This document shows, piece by piece, positions 1-11,707 of a stretch of DNA of 64,000 nucleotides. The DNA is from Labia minor. Taxonomy: Eukaryota > Arthropoda > Insecta > Dermaptera > Spongiphoridae. The stretch's first letter is position 1. Each line of letters begins with the position of its first letter. Location: NCBI GenBank assembly GCA_963082975.1, contig OY720344.1, positions 94,555,228-94,619,227 of the forward strand, in the 5' to 3' direction. Made by a program: the position numbers and the translations under genes. The notes beneath the pieces are model-generated. The model was not told where the DNA came from. It was given only the letters and a program-made list of their open reading frames with translations, and made no database searches.

Positions 1-510
1 TTGGAATGTCTCCACTCGACAATCTTGCAAATTTGAATTGGATTAATTAACACACATATTATATTTAAATTAAATTTAATTAATTATAAATTATAAATTA
101 AAATTAATAAATAATATTTATTAAACCAGCGTATGTTTGGCTCTTTGTTGATGGCACCACGTCACGTGCTGTTGGTACTTTCAGTGATTCAATCAAGCTG
201 AAATTCTATATATAGCAGTTTTATACAATTTTTAATCATGTGAAGAACTATCAAACATATATCTTTATTTTTACTGGCAGTTTAAAGGAACAAATGAAAA
301 CGTGGTAGGAAATGGTTTTCTTCCGAATAAGCTACATTTCTCAAAAGTTGATAGAAACTACGAAGTTTGAATGTACAAAATTTCATTATTCTAGCTCAAA
401 CCGTTTTTGCGTAATCTTGTCTACATACACACATAACCACACACAGAGAAATTTTTCATATCTACCATAAATATTGTCATAAAATGGCCAATATTTTTAA
501 CGAGAAATGA
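1..510 (-). mobile_element. Family C Helentron-like repeat, copy C1 (cut by window edge)
   Basis: Reverse-strand copy of the repeat seen intact at 12050-12720. It shares the terminal hairpin region (AATGTCTCCACTCGACAATC at the left edge), the segment near 140-260 and the motif TTTTTGCGTAATCTTGTCTAC next to a short CA tract at 425-446, which replaces the long TA/TG array of C2. The shared core is present but has lost about 10 bp between its two boxes. Family assignment by similarity is firm; the Helentron label is inference. Confidence 0.7.
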
Positions 511-559
511 ATTTCTTTTATCTGTTGCTATATTATTCATTAACCAAGGTTCGATGCGG

Positions 560-1606
560 AATGTTTAGAAGTAACAGAGATTAGAAAAAAAAGTCAAAAT
601 ACAATGGGTTTATAAGCAAATGCGAAGTAGATAGATTAGAATATATTAATAGCAGGAAAATAGTGACAAAAGTCATTAAAAACAAAAAAAGGAAAATTTT
701 AAAAAATAGAATATTAGAAATAGAGAAAAGTAGCCGCAACAAGAATAGTAAAGATCTATACATGGGAATTAAAAGTATTAAAAAGGGTTATCAGGCACTG
801 TAGACTTAATTAGAGATGCTAATAATAATTTAAAAACAGACGCGGGCGATATTAAAAATATATGGAGCAACTATTTTGAAAAATTATTAAATTCGAATCT
901 AGGTAATAGATCAGAAACCTTAACGGTAGACTCAGCAGAAATTAATCTCGAAGAACCTACATTACAGGAGGTAGAAATGACAATGGGAAATTTCAAAAAT
1001 AACAAAGAAGGGGGAATAGTGGGATTTCAGCAGAATTATTAAAATATGGAGGAAAACCTTTAGTAGAGTGTATGCATAAATTAGTTTTTTCGATCTGGCA
1101 TAAGGAAAAGATTCCTTTAGAATGACAGGAGGCAGTTATTATTCCACTCTTTAAGAAGGGTAATAGAACCAACAGGGGAATTTCTCTTTTGACGACATCG
1201 TATAAGATTCTTTCGAATATTATCTCAATGAAATTACGACCATGTGCAGAGGAAATATTAGGACAATATCAGTGTAGATATAAAAATATTTTAACAACGG
1301 GTTCAGGCCAAAACGATCAACTGTAGACCAGATATTCTGATTAATAACGAGGAACTGCATGACCTCTATGTATCTCCAGATATAGTTAGAATTATAAAAT
1401 CGAGAAGGCTGCGGTGGGCAGGACATGTGGCTAGAATAGGGGAGGAAAGAATGACCGAGTGGGAAACCCCCGCTTGGAAGACCAAGGACGTGGTGGGTGG
1501 ATTGAAGGGTAGTGGCTTAGAATAGGGACACTTGGAGAAGTGTGGTTGCTGCGGCAAAGAACTTTCGAATTCCGTAGAGCTACAGAGATAGATAGATAAA
1601 TATATT
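560..1606 (+). mobile_element. Non-LTR retrotransposon (LINE) remnant
   Basis: Decayed coding sequence of an endonuclease/reverse-transcriptase LINE. Readable pieces in order are DIKNIWSNYFEKLLN near 850-890, an RT stretch around 1020-1250 (AELLKYGGKPLVECMHK, SIWHKEKIPLE, TSYKILSNIISMKLRP), FRPKRSTVDQIF at about 1302-1337, and the C-terminal IKSRRLRWAGHVARIGEER at about 1396-1450. The part between the last two pieces is missing. Stops and frameshifts are frequent, so it is dead. It ends in a short GATA tract (1587-1600), as do the other copies here. This protein type is widespread in arthropod non-LTR elements, often annotated as craniofacial-development-protein-2-like; the clade is not certain. 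Confidence 0.8.
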
Positions 1607-1664
1607 ATTCATTAAGCTAAAACCTCTTTCAGCTTGTAGATATAAAAATATTTTAACAACGGGT

Positions 1665-1885
1665 TCTATCGAACCCGTAGTTTGACGCCACCGGATAAAG
1701 GTATTCTATGATCCGTAAAAAGGGCCAACTCAACTTTAATTTTGATTTTCTTGATCGGATCCCTGATTTCTATTTATCAAACAGTTCCTCGAATTTTTAT
1801 CCTGGAGACTGGATGGACTTGAACCCGGGACCACGAGGATGTGAGTCAACTGCGTTGAACCACAGACTACGTGGTATCTTTAATT
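1665..1885 (-). mobile_element. tRNA-derived SINE, reverse-strand copy
   Basis: Read on the minus strand this has a tRNA-like head with a B-box (GTCCCGGGTTCAAGTCC, minus strand) and an A-box-like region, followed by a body. It shares the head and a body motif (CCGATCAAGAAAATCAA) with the better SINE at 35323-35600. It is diverged and probably old. Anticodon arm pairing is broken, so it is not a tRNA gene. Confidence 0.6.
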
Positions 1886-1889
1886 TTTA

Positions 1890-3105
1890 ATAGTATTTAT
1901 TTTAAAAAAATAAGGCCCGACCTCCACCCCTTCCAATGTATTTTTGCTGTCATATACTTAAAATATTTTTTTAAAAAAGTATATAAAATTTACTATATTG
2001 TTACTAAATATATACGATATAGTATATTATAAATTAAATGGAATTAAATTCTTGTATAGTTTCTTCATAATAAATTTTAAAATTTACAATAAACAAATAA
2101 TGGATATAAATGCTTGTTATTTTTTTTATTTCATTTATTTGTTTTTGTTTTATTTTTGGTTTTCAGTCTTCATTCAAAAGAATTTTATTAAACAAGACTC
2201 TTTATTGCATGCTTCCAAGATTTGCCTCTTTGCTAAAATTCATTTATTAGTGATAAATATGCTTGTGGAAATGGTAATATTTACTCATGCTCCTTTTTTA
2301 TTTTTGTTTTCAATATAATAGTTCTTAATTCATAACTCTACATGACAAGCAGCAAACGAATCCCTTTTGGTTGTGCTATCTCAAGACCTTCTTCCAAGTG
2401 GAATGGTTAATAAACATGAATGAAAGTGGATTCAAAAGGGACCTTAAATCACAGCCTGTTTTGCGCCAATACGTGCTTGATTGGGTTGTTGAGCTAGGCT
2501 TAAGTAAACCACTCGGGTGCTTGCTTAACTTAATAGTATTTGCAGTTCACTCTCCTCCTTCCTCCACCTCCATTCACGATTCATTTTAATTGAACCAAAA
2601 GTTTATTACAGAAAATTCTCCATTCCCTTCCTAATCCAATTAACAATTGTTCAATGGATAACATTATCCAAGAAATCTTTCTTTCTATTTTCCGTTCAAT
2701 CTGCTAACATGCCGCTTGAAATTATTAATTCAGTAAACATGTCACGAAACATATTATAAAGAGGAAAATATTGTTTTCCATAAAACATTCAACATTATAT
2801 ATTTCTAGAGGCACTGAGAGAAAAAAAGTGAGAGGGTAAAAGTTTTAAATATTAAATTGTATTCTTTGGTCATGACAGTTAAGTTTTTACTTATTGGTTT
2901 AAAAAAATGTCTTCTATGTCTCCATCCTACTTTTGTTATGGTTTTCCAAATGTCTGCTGAAGTTCATGAATATTTTATTCCCGGCCCAGTCTCAAATAAA
3001 TTTCCATAGTTGACGGTCGATTTCTTAAACGGATATAAAAGGAAAAAAGAATTATTTTTTTTTTTTGGATTTTAATTTTCATCTTATTAACACTGAAATA
3101 TCATT
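1890..3105. other. Gene-poor AT-rich stretch, no repeat recognised
   Basis: Mostly low-complexity AT sequence. The stretch at 2395-2510 has balanced composition and an open frame of 72 codons (2371-2589), but it matches no family I know and has no convincing splice sites. I leave it unassigned; it lies about 5.4 kb upstream of the arrestin start. Confidence 0.5.
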
Positions 3106-3233
3106 ACTTTCCCGCATACTTCGTATAAGGGAAGTATTGGAATCGTCAAAAATTTCGACTTCGAGATTTCGATAGATCTTGACGTTTTAGACCTCCCTGA
3201 GTCGGAAAATACCATTTTTCGAATTATGTCTGT

Positions 3234-3284
3234 GTGTATGTATGTATGTATGTATGTATGTATGTATGTATGTATGTATGTATG

Positions 3285-3313
<29 letters not shown>
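3234..3313 (+). repeat. (TATG)n microsatellite, about 20 units
   Basis: Perfect tetranucleotide array that forms the internal microsatellite of family B. Copy B2 has a short version and B3 an intermediate one, so length is variable. Confidence 0.95.
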
Positions 3314-3315
<2 letters not shown>

Positions 3316-3614
3316 TGTCTGTAAGCAAATTTACTCAAAAACTAATCAAGCTAGGACTTCGAAATTTGGTACACCGATATTATTCACAGTTTGTAGATTT
3401 CTATCAAAATTTCGTCAAAATCGGTTAACCGGAAGTGGTACTTTACCTACCCTGGTTGCGTTTACCTTTCAAGTAAAGTACCAGTTTGCTTCCAGATATT
3501 TGCTTCATATTTTGTATATAGATTTAAAAATATGAAAAAAATTGAGATACCAAATTTCATCATGATCTGACTACCGGAAGTGACATTTTACCTATTCAAG
3601 TAGCGTTTCTTTTT

Positions 3615-4150
3615 TACCGACCGACGATAGTAAGGGAGGTATTGTTTTCACACCAAATTTCACCTATGGATATTTTTAGGTACATATCTCCACGAATCAT
3701 GCATTTTCTTAACAGAAAAAAGTATTTTTAGCATGATGTCTGTCCGTCCGTCCGTCCGTCTGTCCGTCCGTCCGTATAGATGTATACAGCCTGAACGGCT
3801 CAACGGATTTTGATGAAATTTGGTATATTTACTTAATACATCAGTAGGATGAATTGATCAACTTTTGGTGCAAATCCGGAAACCGGAAGTGCTAGTATTG
3901 CCGATCGAAGAGAGGAAGTGAAGGGTTATTTTCATATCAAATTTCACGTGAGGACATATCTCCACGTGTTATGCACTGTATTGGTTTTATCCACGAGAAA
4001 AATCATCTTCATTAGTTTTTTCTTAATTTAAAATTATATGACGTCACCCAGCACTTCATGACGTCACAGCCAGCCCTTATATATTATAAATAAAATAAAA
4101 TTAAAAATATTTATATTATATCCATATCTGTTTTTTTTACATTTAAAATA
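3615..4150 (+). mobile_element. Family A repeat, copy A1, 3' truncated, nested in B1
   Basis: Starts with TACCGACCGACGATAGTAAG, then a (GTCY)n array at 3738-3776, the core boxes at 3815 and 3883, and the CRE-like TGACGTCA segments near 4040-4070. The usual 3' end (GTCGGTCGG and the GACCTGGCCACAGGTC hairpin) is missing. Sequence beyond about 4150 runs into a TA array and then the B 3' end. Confidence 0.8.
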
Positions 4151-4174
4151 TCAGTTAACCGGAAGTAGCAATTT

Positions 4175-4209
<35 letters not shown>

Positions 4210-4353
4210 GTTACCAAATATCAAATTTGACACCAATAAAAACTAATACGAACTGGCTCTTTATCAATACCAAGTTTACACATTCTAAATATTCATTCAC
4301 AACTCTTTATACCTATTTATATGCGGGAAAGTCTAGGGGAGGACACTCCCGCT

Positions 4354-5120
4354 TATTTTTTTCATTAATTTATAAAAAAAACAAAAACAAAACGACATCA
4401 AAAATAAAAACTTTCTATAACAATAAACTTTTTAGGTTTTTAATGAATTTCCAAGATTTATAATTTAAATAATGGAAAAATTTGTGATAAAATAAACAGA
4501 AAAATCGGTTTTCTTGAAATATTGAAGTTAGGAATATATTAAATTAATTTTTTAATATAAATACAATAAGAATAAAAATGACATTTTATAATTTGTAGAA
4601 TAAAACTTGTTCTATTTTATATTTATAAATATTTATTCTTAAGGGAATGAGAAGGGGAATTGAGTTTGCTATCCCTGATGATGAAGGGTAAATTTATCAA
4701 AGCTTGAGTTAGCACTCTTGAAAGAATGAGCAGCATTGAGAAAATTTTATTTATTCATTCTTTTTAATGAAAATCAGACATTTAATTAATAAATATCAAT
4801 TTTATAAATCGAAAGAAAATTACTAAACTTTCTAATTCTAATTATTTATTAATTTTATTACAAAAGAAACAATTTCTTAAAAAGTATAAAATTTGATTTA
4901 TCATATTATATAAGTAATTAGACTCATAATATCTATTTATCTCTCTATCTCCGTGATTATATAATTAAGACAATAAAACCCAAGATCTAAAAACACATAT
5001 TCCAAGTTTCGAAATTATTATACCAGGAAATAATGAATCTCCAATCCTTTTCAGTTGTAACAATTTCAAAAATTCCATTTACTCAACCTATATATTTATA
5101 ACTACATTAAACATGTATAT
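4354..5120. other. AT-rich stretch without recognisable features
   Basis: Low-complexity AT sequence. I see no repeat match, splice pattern or coding signal. Confidence 0.5.
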
Positions 5121-5595
5121 ATCTATCTATCTCTCTGTGGCTCGAAAGTTCTTGGCCGCAGTAACCCTATTTCTCCAAAAGTTCCTATCCTGAGCCAGAA
5201 CCATCCTTAACTCTTACACGACCCTTCCTACATCGTCCTCCCATCGTGATCCAAGCTGACGCTTCCCAATCTGTCTCCCCATCAATATATTTTTCGCCAT
5301 TCTTTCCTCTCCCATTATAGCCACCTTCCATGCCCATTGCAACCTTCTTGATTTTATAACTCTAACTATTTCTGGAGATGCATAGAAGTCATGCAATGCC
5401 TCGTTATGCAGTCTCAGCCATTCCCTGATGACCTCCTCTTTCTTTGACCCATAAATGTTGCGAAGATTCCTATTCTCAATATTTTAAATTTACTCTCGTC
5501 TCCCAGTCATAGACCATGCCCCACAGTCATATAATACAACCGGAAAAATAATTGTTTTATATATTTTAATTTTGATCCCTTTTGATAATAACTCT
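5115..5595 (-). mobile_element. LINE 3'-end fragment, reverse strand
   Basis: Minus-strand translation gives the same LINE C-terminus as at 1390-1600: readable blocks include EEVIREWLRLHNEALHDFYAS and EIVRVIKSRRLQWAWKVA with MGEERMAKNI. The 3' end is marked by CTATCTATCT at 5118-5133, the GATA tail of the element. Stops between blocks show it is inactive. Confidence 0.75.
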
Positions 5596-5599
5596 CACA

Positions 5600-6420
5600 A
5601 TATATTCATGATAAGTATTTAGAGTAATCAGTCGATTACCAATAATTTTTTAATGAAGTCAATTTCATATTAAGTTACAACACATAGACATAATTCAATT
5701 AGAATCTAACAAAAACAAATGAAATTGGGATGGTATAAAATGTGTGGTTCAATGAACTAAGATCGAAGTTTTATATCAAACGATTGTAATGTAATGTAAA
5801 CAAACTTATTTTTAAAACTTGCATGAATAAAAAATTCTTTGAAATAATGTTTCATGTTCATTGTATGTATTAGATGTCATTTGTTTCATATAATATAAGA
5901 AATTGACTAAAAACGATGTCTTACATGTCAGAAGAGAATCTCCAAAGGCGTGAAATATAAATAAGAAAGTTTTGAACATTTATTTTATCATTTAATATTA
6001 TTTGACGGGTAATAAGAAGATATATATTCTCAATGTTTTTACGTCATATCTATTTATTATCCTTGCATTTTTGTGTTTTAAGCACATAATTGGATGGACC
6101 CGATGAGTTATTACTTTACCCGAGTTTCTAGAGACTTCGGATCCAATGTTTTATTAAAACTAACTATGGGGAAGTTTAATACCCCAAGTTTCCTATCCTT
6201 GACAGTCATCCAAAGGTCATTCCTTTTTAATATTCCTATCTTTAATAATTAGAAAGAAAATTCGATCGATCGATACCAAACTTCAAATTCTTCTTACCTG
6301 CCTCTTTTTAACTTAAGTTCGTTTTTTTACCTCTTACAATTTCTTGAAAATTTTCTATATATCCAATTTCATTGATTATCATAAGAGAAAAATAGACAAG
6401 ATAAATATAAAATTTTTTTC
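5600..6420. other. AT-rich stretch without recognisable features
   Basis: No coding or repeat signal seen beyond short A/T runs. Confidence 0.45.
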
Positions 6421-6926
6421 TAAAATAACGTTTTTCTCATGGACTAAAGATAATAAAATAATTTTTCTATAAGCCTGACCAAGTTTATGGATGAATTGCT
6501 TCATGACAACGAAAAATGTTGGGCGCATTTAGTTTTGTTTATTTATATGAAACATCAAGTCAAATTTTTGTAATAATAAAAATTTTATTAAACACATAAA
6601 CTGACAATTTTTTTTATTATGCAATAAAATTGATAGATTAAGGGTTAAGAAATTAATCTTTATTTTTTTCACTGTAAAATATATTTATATCAAAGTATGT
6701 AACAAATTTTAAAAGAATTATTATTTTCTTAAATTTACATATTATCACTCAAATCCAAAACATTATTATTAATTATAATTCAATTATATTTCTTCCATAC
6801 CTTCTAGGGATTCATTGAAATATCTATAAAAATTTTCAAAAGTCTATCTCAATTTAAAGTTGATGAAAAATCGATTTCAATTTGTCATAAGAGCGAACAG
6901 ACAGACATGAAGTGAAGTTGATATCA
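6421..6926 (-). repeat. Family F interspersed repeat, copy F1
   Basis: About 500 bp closely matching, in reverse, two blocks at 56149-56330 and 56990-57328. One end has GAGCGAACAGACAGAC (a short GTCT tract on the reverse strand) and the other has GTTTATGGATGAATTGCTTC. No coding capacity. The GTCT tract suggests kinship with the microsatellite-bearing families, but the 78-bp core is absent. Confidence 0.7.
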
Positions 6927-7800
6927 TTGTATATAACAATTTATAAATATGCTATAACTGACACGTATTTATTTGACTATAATAATTTTTTAATTTTTTA
7001 TACAAAATTTTTTGTAAAATGTACTCGACACGGACTATCGAACTATTTACATTGTGCAAGGTCTAGCGTTTTCAGATAGCATCATTTTTTATAAGGGCAG
7101 TGATGATTTTTAAGACGAAAACATCGATCATAACAAGCAAACGTCTAAATGCACGTGTTTAAAACTTTGCAACACGGTATCTTAAATGATCTATAATATA
7201 TAACAAATACAAATAAATTTTTTCAAAATTGATGAGCCTCTCGTAATTGTATTGTTTATATTTATTATTAATAATATTGTAATCGTTATTATTGATATAT
7301 GTATGTAAAAGTTTATTAACAATTAAATTTTTAAAATTTTCTTAGTATTATTATTTTTATTGTAGATTTTAAATGTACAAATAATACACAATAAATACAT
7401 TTTTTGTATTTAATAAATTTTCAAAAAAAAATTATATTCTGTTTAAAACGTACATTATGTATTCGCTTGATACATCTAAGAGCGGCTTGTAAGGCCTAAA
7501 TAATTAAAAGAAAACTATTGTTCCTAAAAATCGAAAGTGGAATTAAATGGAATGGGATGAATCCTTAATATCTATTTAATTTTGCTCGAAGGCCTAAAAA
7601 GAGGGATTAATAAAAATACTATAGATAATACTTCACTTCTATTGCACCTTGAAATTGGGTGTAAAAAGTTCTTTTTGAGATATTAAAGATTAGGGATAGA
7701 TAAAAGATCGCTAAATAAAACTGTAATCAAATTTTAACGATATTTTAATAACAAATTTATTTAAATGTAAAAAGATTGATTATATTTAGAAGAATCTAAA
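6927..7800. other. AT-rich upstream flank of the arrestin gene
   Basis: No repeat or coding signal recognised. Composition becomes markedly more GC-rich from about 7860 onward, at the putative 5' end of the gene. Confidence 0.4.
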
Positions 7801-7990
7801 TATATATATAAAAACTTAAATCTAAAATTTAATAGGCATAGTTCAAAGGTTGGAATAAGTGCACTTATCTATTTGACCACAAGGATTGGGAAAGGGAATT
7901 CGCCATCTCGCGTGTCTTGGATGATCGCACTACTGCAGATTGATTGATATCAAATGCACCGCTTTCAAGTTATAAATTTGAACGGACCAA
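7801..7990 (+). promoter_or_regulatory. Putative promoter and 5' UTR of the arrestin gene
   Basis: A TATA-like TATATATATAAAAA lies at 7801-7814 in a generally AT-rich context, so its weight is small. Composition rises to near-balanced from 7865, as expected for a 5' UTR. An upstream ATG at 7954 opens a frame that overlaps the arrestin start in another frame and would end in exon 2. The arrestin frame has a stop (TGA) at 7979-7981, so no upstream in-frame start exists. The transcription start is unknown. Confidence 0.25.
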
Positions 7991-8040
7991 ATGCGAGCGA
8001 AACTGGCCGATCAAGGCGTCGGCAGGCCAAAAGACGGCAG
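7991..8040 (+). CDS. krz: Non-visual arrestin, coding exon 1 (N-terminus)
   Basis: Encodes residues 1-16 (MRAKLADQGVGRPKDG) plus two bases of R17. The donor CAG|GTAAGG at 8041 is strong. Joined to exon 2 it reads [12 protein letters not shown], which places arginine exactly where arrestins have the G-T-R before VFKK, and the split codon AG|G fits the phase of exon 2. An in-frame TGA at 7979 makes the ATG at 7991 the first possible start in this frame. The exon sits in a local GC rise. The N-terminal extension is not conserved between arrestins, so this rests on phase, donor and the R17 fit rather than on similarity. It is too short to appear as a distinct open frame. Confidence 0.65.
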
Positions 8041-8388
8041 GTAAGGGCGGCAAAACAACAAGGCTCTTCAGAGCGTTCGGTCCGCTTTTTTATGGAGATA
8101 TATAAGGGTGGTAAGGGAGGGAGGTGGTCAAACTTATTAATTTATTACAAAAAAATAAATATTTAAAATTATAAATGAAATTAACTTAAAATTCTCAATA
8201 TAAATTCCATAATTACTTAACACTAACATTTATTATATTACTTAATTTAATTAATATATAAACATAGTAAGAGGGCGGTAATTCAAATTAATTTGAATTT
8301 AGGTCCCATGCGGAACCACATTGTGTTTAATTTATATATTATATTAAAATATAATATAATAATAATGTTTATTAATTTATATATTATA

Positions 8389-8940
8389 CTAGCTGATCAG
8401 AGCGCCTTCGGCGCTCTTCTCATCTAGACAGGGCCCGAAGGAATACATTGTATTTCGTTGAAAGTCTATATGTAAAAGGTTTTCATCCATTCTGTTGCAA
8501 TCAGTATATTACATTATATTATCAGATCCTTTTATGTTCTTATTTAAAAGATATTTTAATTTAATCAGGAAATTAATTATATATTACTATTGTATTTGTT
8601 ATATCAATCTATCTATCCCTGTGGCTCTACGGATCTCGAAAGTAACCCCCCCAAGTCTGAGCTATAACCATCTAACTAATCTAACTCCTACCCTGTCCCA
8701 TCTGTCCCACGTCCCTTCCTACATTGTCCCTCGCCACGTTCTTGGTCTTCCCAATCACACAGGACGTTTCCCAATCGGTTTTTCCAAATATATTTCGCCG
8801 ATCTTTAATCTACCATTCTAGCCATGACCCCTTCCCATCCCTATTTTATAACCTTAATAACCGTTATATCTGGAGATGCATAGAGGTCATGCAATTCCTC
8901 TTCCTTATTAATTTCAATCCCCATCTTATTTCCTAGCTCA
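8389..8940 (-). mobile_element. Composite hairpin-ended element D1 carrying a LINE 3' fragment
   Basis: On the minus strand it ends with hairpin AGAGCGCCGAAGGCGCTCT, six bases, then CTAG followed by a host T. This resembles a Helitron 3' end (hairpin then CTRR, insertion at A|T). Inward is a 200-bp AT-rich module, a GATA tract (8605-8616 on plus as CTATCTATC), then LINE C-terminal sequence to about 8940. Two other loci (20638 and 26683) have the same order. No TC-type 5' end was identified. Confidence 0.5.
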
Positions 8941-10116
8941 ATTCAATCATACATTACGTGTACACATAAGTGTCGATTAAGTGGGAATTTTTTTTTTGAT
9001 GTTCAATTGTTTTTGTTTATAATTCTAAATTACCAAGTGTCGGTTAAGTAAGATATTTCTTTATATAAAATATGGAGAAGATTTATAAAAGTTTTGCACT
9101 TTCAGGACCGATAAATATAATCAAAATTCCCATAATCTTTATTTAATGATTCAATAAATTTATATTCAAATTGAAAAGAAAATCGATTAGCACTTAAATT
9201 CTTCTTTAATTTGCTTAATTTGAAATTTAAGATGTTTTTTATTGTCTCATACGATTAAAACGGATTTTCTATTCTGATGATGCATAAAATCTGGACCAAG
9301 CTAACATTCCCATTTGCTAATTTATAAATTAATTAAATTTTAATGAAATATAAATTGACTTTTCTAAAATGTTTCATTTTTATATTTATTTGTAAATATT
9401 TTCCTGTCACTTTTGTACAAAAGAAAAATGATTTCCAGTTGCTCGGATAATTTATTAAATTAATTCTTTAATAAGAAATGAAATGAAATTTTCATTTCAA
9501 CTCTTTTATTAAAAAAAAAAAACTTATAAAGCTAATCACCTCGGAAATTGAGATTGTCGATTACTTTTTTATAATTTAATGAGATATAATATTATCTGAA
9601 ACCCATCCAACATTCCCTTGTGAATTTTCCTGTATCTTTTAAGAGTAATTCGCCGGGGCGAGAGAATGAGATCATTCAAGAAGATAATCCCTCAAGGGCC
9701 ATGATAAAAGGAGCCGATCACTTTGAACAATTCAACCAGGTCTCAAAATTCGTGAAAAGTTATTTTTTCTTTTTCTTTTATAAAGGATATTAAGAGAAAA
9801 ATGGATAATATATTTAATTATATAATAATAATTGTATGAAAAACTACAATAAAAGTAATTATTTAAATATTATATATAAATTATTTAAAATTAATTGAGA
9901 ATTTGATTCCAAATATAATTAAATCAATACATACGATTGATTTAAGAATTATTAAAAATAGGACATTGATAAGAAAATTAATATTTATTTTCAATACTTA
10001 TTTTGGTGAAATAGCATCAATGATCAATTTTATGGTATCAATACATTTATATTTTTTATATAATAATTATAATAATAATTAAAAATTTAATTTAATTTTA
10101 AATTTCAATATTTTTT

Positions 10117-10532
10117 CCGACCTGACCAAGAAAAACGATGTTTTTCAATTTTTTTTTTGTTTTATTTTTCAAAATTCAAGATAGCTGAGACGTGTACGAT
10201 GTCAGCTGAACGTGTGCGAAATATTTTGCAAAACCATATGGAAAGCTGTGTGCAATGTGGGTGCCGCATTTCCTAACGTTAGACCAAAAATTGCTTCGAA
10301 AAACCATTTCTAACGACAATTTGGCGCTGTAGGCGTAATCCAAACAAATTTTTGCGTCGATTCATAACTGTTGATGGGACTTAAATTAAATTAAATCAAA
10401 TTTAATTAATTAGAACACCGTTATGAGAAATGTATCAGTGTTGATGGAGATTATGTTGAAAAATATAGCAAAAATACTTGAAAAACATCGTTTTTCTTGG
10501 CCAGGTCGGAATCTTTTCAGACAACCCTCGTA
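10117..10532 (+). mobile_element. Internally deleted mariner-like element
   Basis: Inverted terminal segments CGACCTGACCAAGAAAAACG (10119) and its counterpart ending near 10515, with a right tip ACAACCCTCGTA at 10521-10532. Broken transposase pieces are on the plus strand: a block ending NPNKFLRRFITVDGT (about 10337-10380), the region that carries the first catalytic Asp motif of mariners, and a C-terminus YEKCISVDGDYVEK (about 10424-10462). The region between them is deleted. Dead element. Confidence 0.7.
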
Positions 10533-10689
10533 GATATAAAAAGTATGAAAAAAAATATTTTTCAAACTTGAATTAAAATGGCTAAATAATATTATCTTGG
10601 TTCTATTTTTATTTTTACTCAATTATTAATTACTACTATATTTTAAGTGAAATATTTTCCGACAATGAATATAAAATTAATACTTTATA

Positions 10690-10935
10690 AACTACTCCGG
10701 TTTCCGAATATACACCAAAAGTTAAAGAATTCATGTACTGATTCATTAAGAATGCTTAATTTTATCAAAATCCGTTGAGCTTGAATAGCTGTACACGTGA
10801 TGTACACGTCATGCTAAAAATACTTTTTTCTGTTAACAAAATGGATAATTTGTGGAGGTATGTAAAAATCTCCACATGTGAAATTTGTTGTGAAAACAAT
10901 ACCTTCCTTTCCTATCTCCGGTGGGTAAAAACATC
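10690..10935 (-). mobile_element. Degenerate family A copy (A8) without microsatellite
   Basis: Reverse-strand match to family A from the start (GGTAAAAA end at about 10930) through ATCTCCACATGTGAAATTTG and the segment GTACACG. The (GTCY)n array, present in the other long copies between CATGATG and TATAGATG, is absent here (10788-10815). The copy stops just past the CCGG box near 10698. Confidence 0.6.
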
Positions 10936-11005
10936 GAGACAAGTTTATTTTTTTTCGTATATTACTATTTTAAATAAATTAAATATTTATTAAATAATTA
11001 TTTAT

Positions 11006-11006
11006 T

Positions 11007-11038
<32 letters not shown>
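11006..11038. repeat. (TA)n microsatellite
   Basis: Perfect AT dinucleotide run within AT-rich intron. Confidence 0.9.
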
Positions 11039-11040
<2 letters not shown>

Positions 11041-11707
11041 ATAAAAAATTAAGGAGGTAAATGTTTTTTGTATTTAATTTATCTGAGAGCTGAGATTTTA
11101 AATTACACTATTTTATTTAAAACGTTTTAAAATTTAATTTATTTTCAATGAATCAAATATTTGTTTCAATTCAAAATTTAATTTAATGGAATTGAAAGAA
11201 TGTTTTTCTTGTTTTTTTTTAAAATTCTTTTAAATAATCATCTTTTCTTGCAATGTGCTTATTATTATTATTTTCTTATTCTATATAAGCTGTGTTTCAT
11301 AAAAAGAAAGAATCCATTTTCTAAAATGTTTTGTTGAAGTCTACTTTAGATTCAGCCTATTTTTTTCCTCTGGTCGTGTGAGCAGGGGCTCTGAGTTTTG
11401 GGGGTGGCGATGGTTCTCTATTTGGTGGGTAGCATCTTTTAATACTCTCCCAAGGTTTCAAGATTCCTTTTATATTTATTCTTTTTGTTGTTGAGGAAAT
11501 TTTCTCGTGTGACTTCCAAAATGTGAACAACAAATTGAAAAATAAAAAAATACAATAAAAGAAATTTGCAGCCACTATGTTGACTTGGTATTAGATTAAA
11601 CTTTTTGAAATGAATTAAATAATAAGAAATAGTTATTTAATTTATTTTGTTTAAACTTTTCATGAAAAGACAATTGTTATTTATCTACGATAAAATTAAT
11701 TAAAACA

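Larger units (their letters stand above)
3106..4353 (+). mobile_element. Family B Helentron-like repeat, copy B1, split by a family A copy
   Basis: The 5' end has an imperfect palindrome (CCCGCATACTTCGTATAAGG). Then come a (TATG)n array at 3234-3313, the shared core (GAAATTTGGTA at 3361, CCGGAAGTGG at 3429) and a body to about 3610. The 3' end resumes near 4215 and finishes with TATGCGGGAAAG followed by hairpin GGGGAGGACACTCCC at 4336-4350. The 5' motif TTTCCCGCATA is the reverse complement of TATGCGGGAAA next to the 3' hairpin. Copies B2 and B3 lack the intervening 600 bp, which is family A copy A1. ORFs through the array are artefacts. Confidence 0.75.

Noticed and set aside
2371-2589. 72-codon frame with balanced composition (NESGFKRDLKSQ...)
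   Set aside because: No family recognised, no splice context, and no link to the arrestin reading frame; left as unassigned.
3087-3535. Open frames on both strands through the TATG array (YVCM and HTYI repeats)
   Set aside because: Pure microsatellite translation inside family B; no independent coding signal.
4040-4075. TGACGTCA sites in family A as CREB-type enhancers of the arrestin gene
   Set aside because: They are part of the repeat consensus in every copy, so their presence says nothing about regulation of this gene without binding data.
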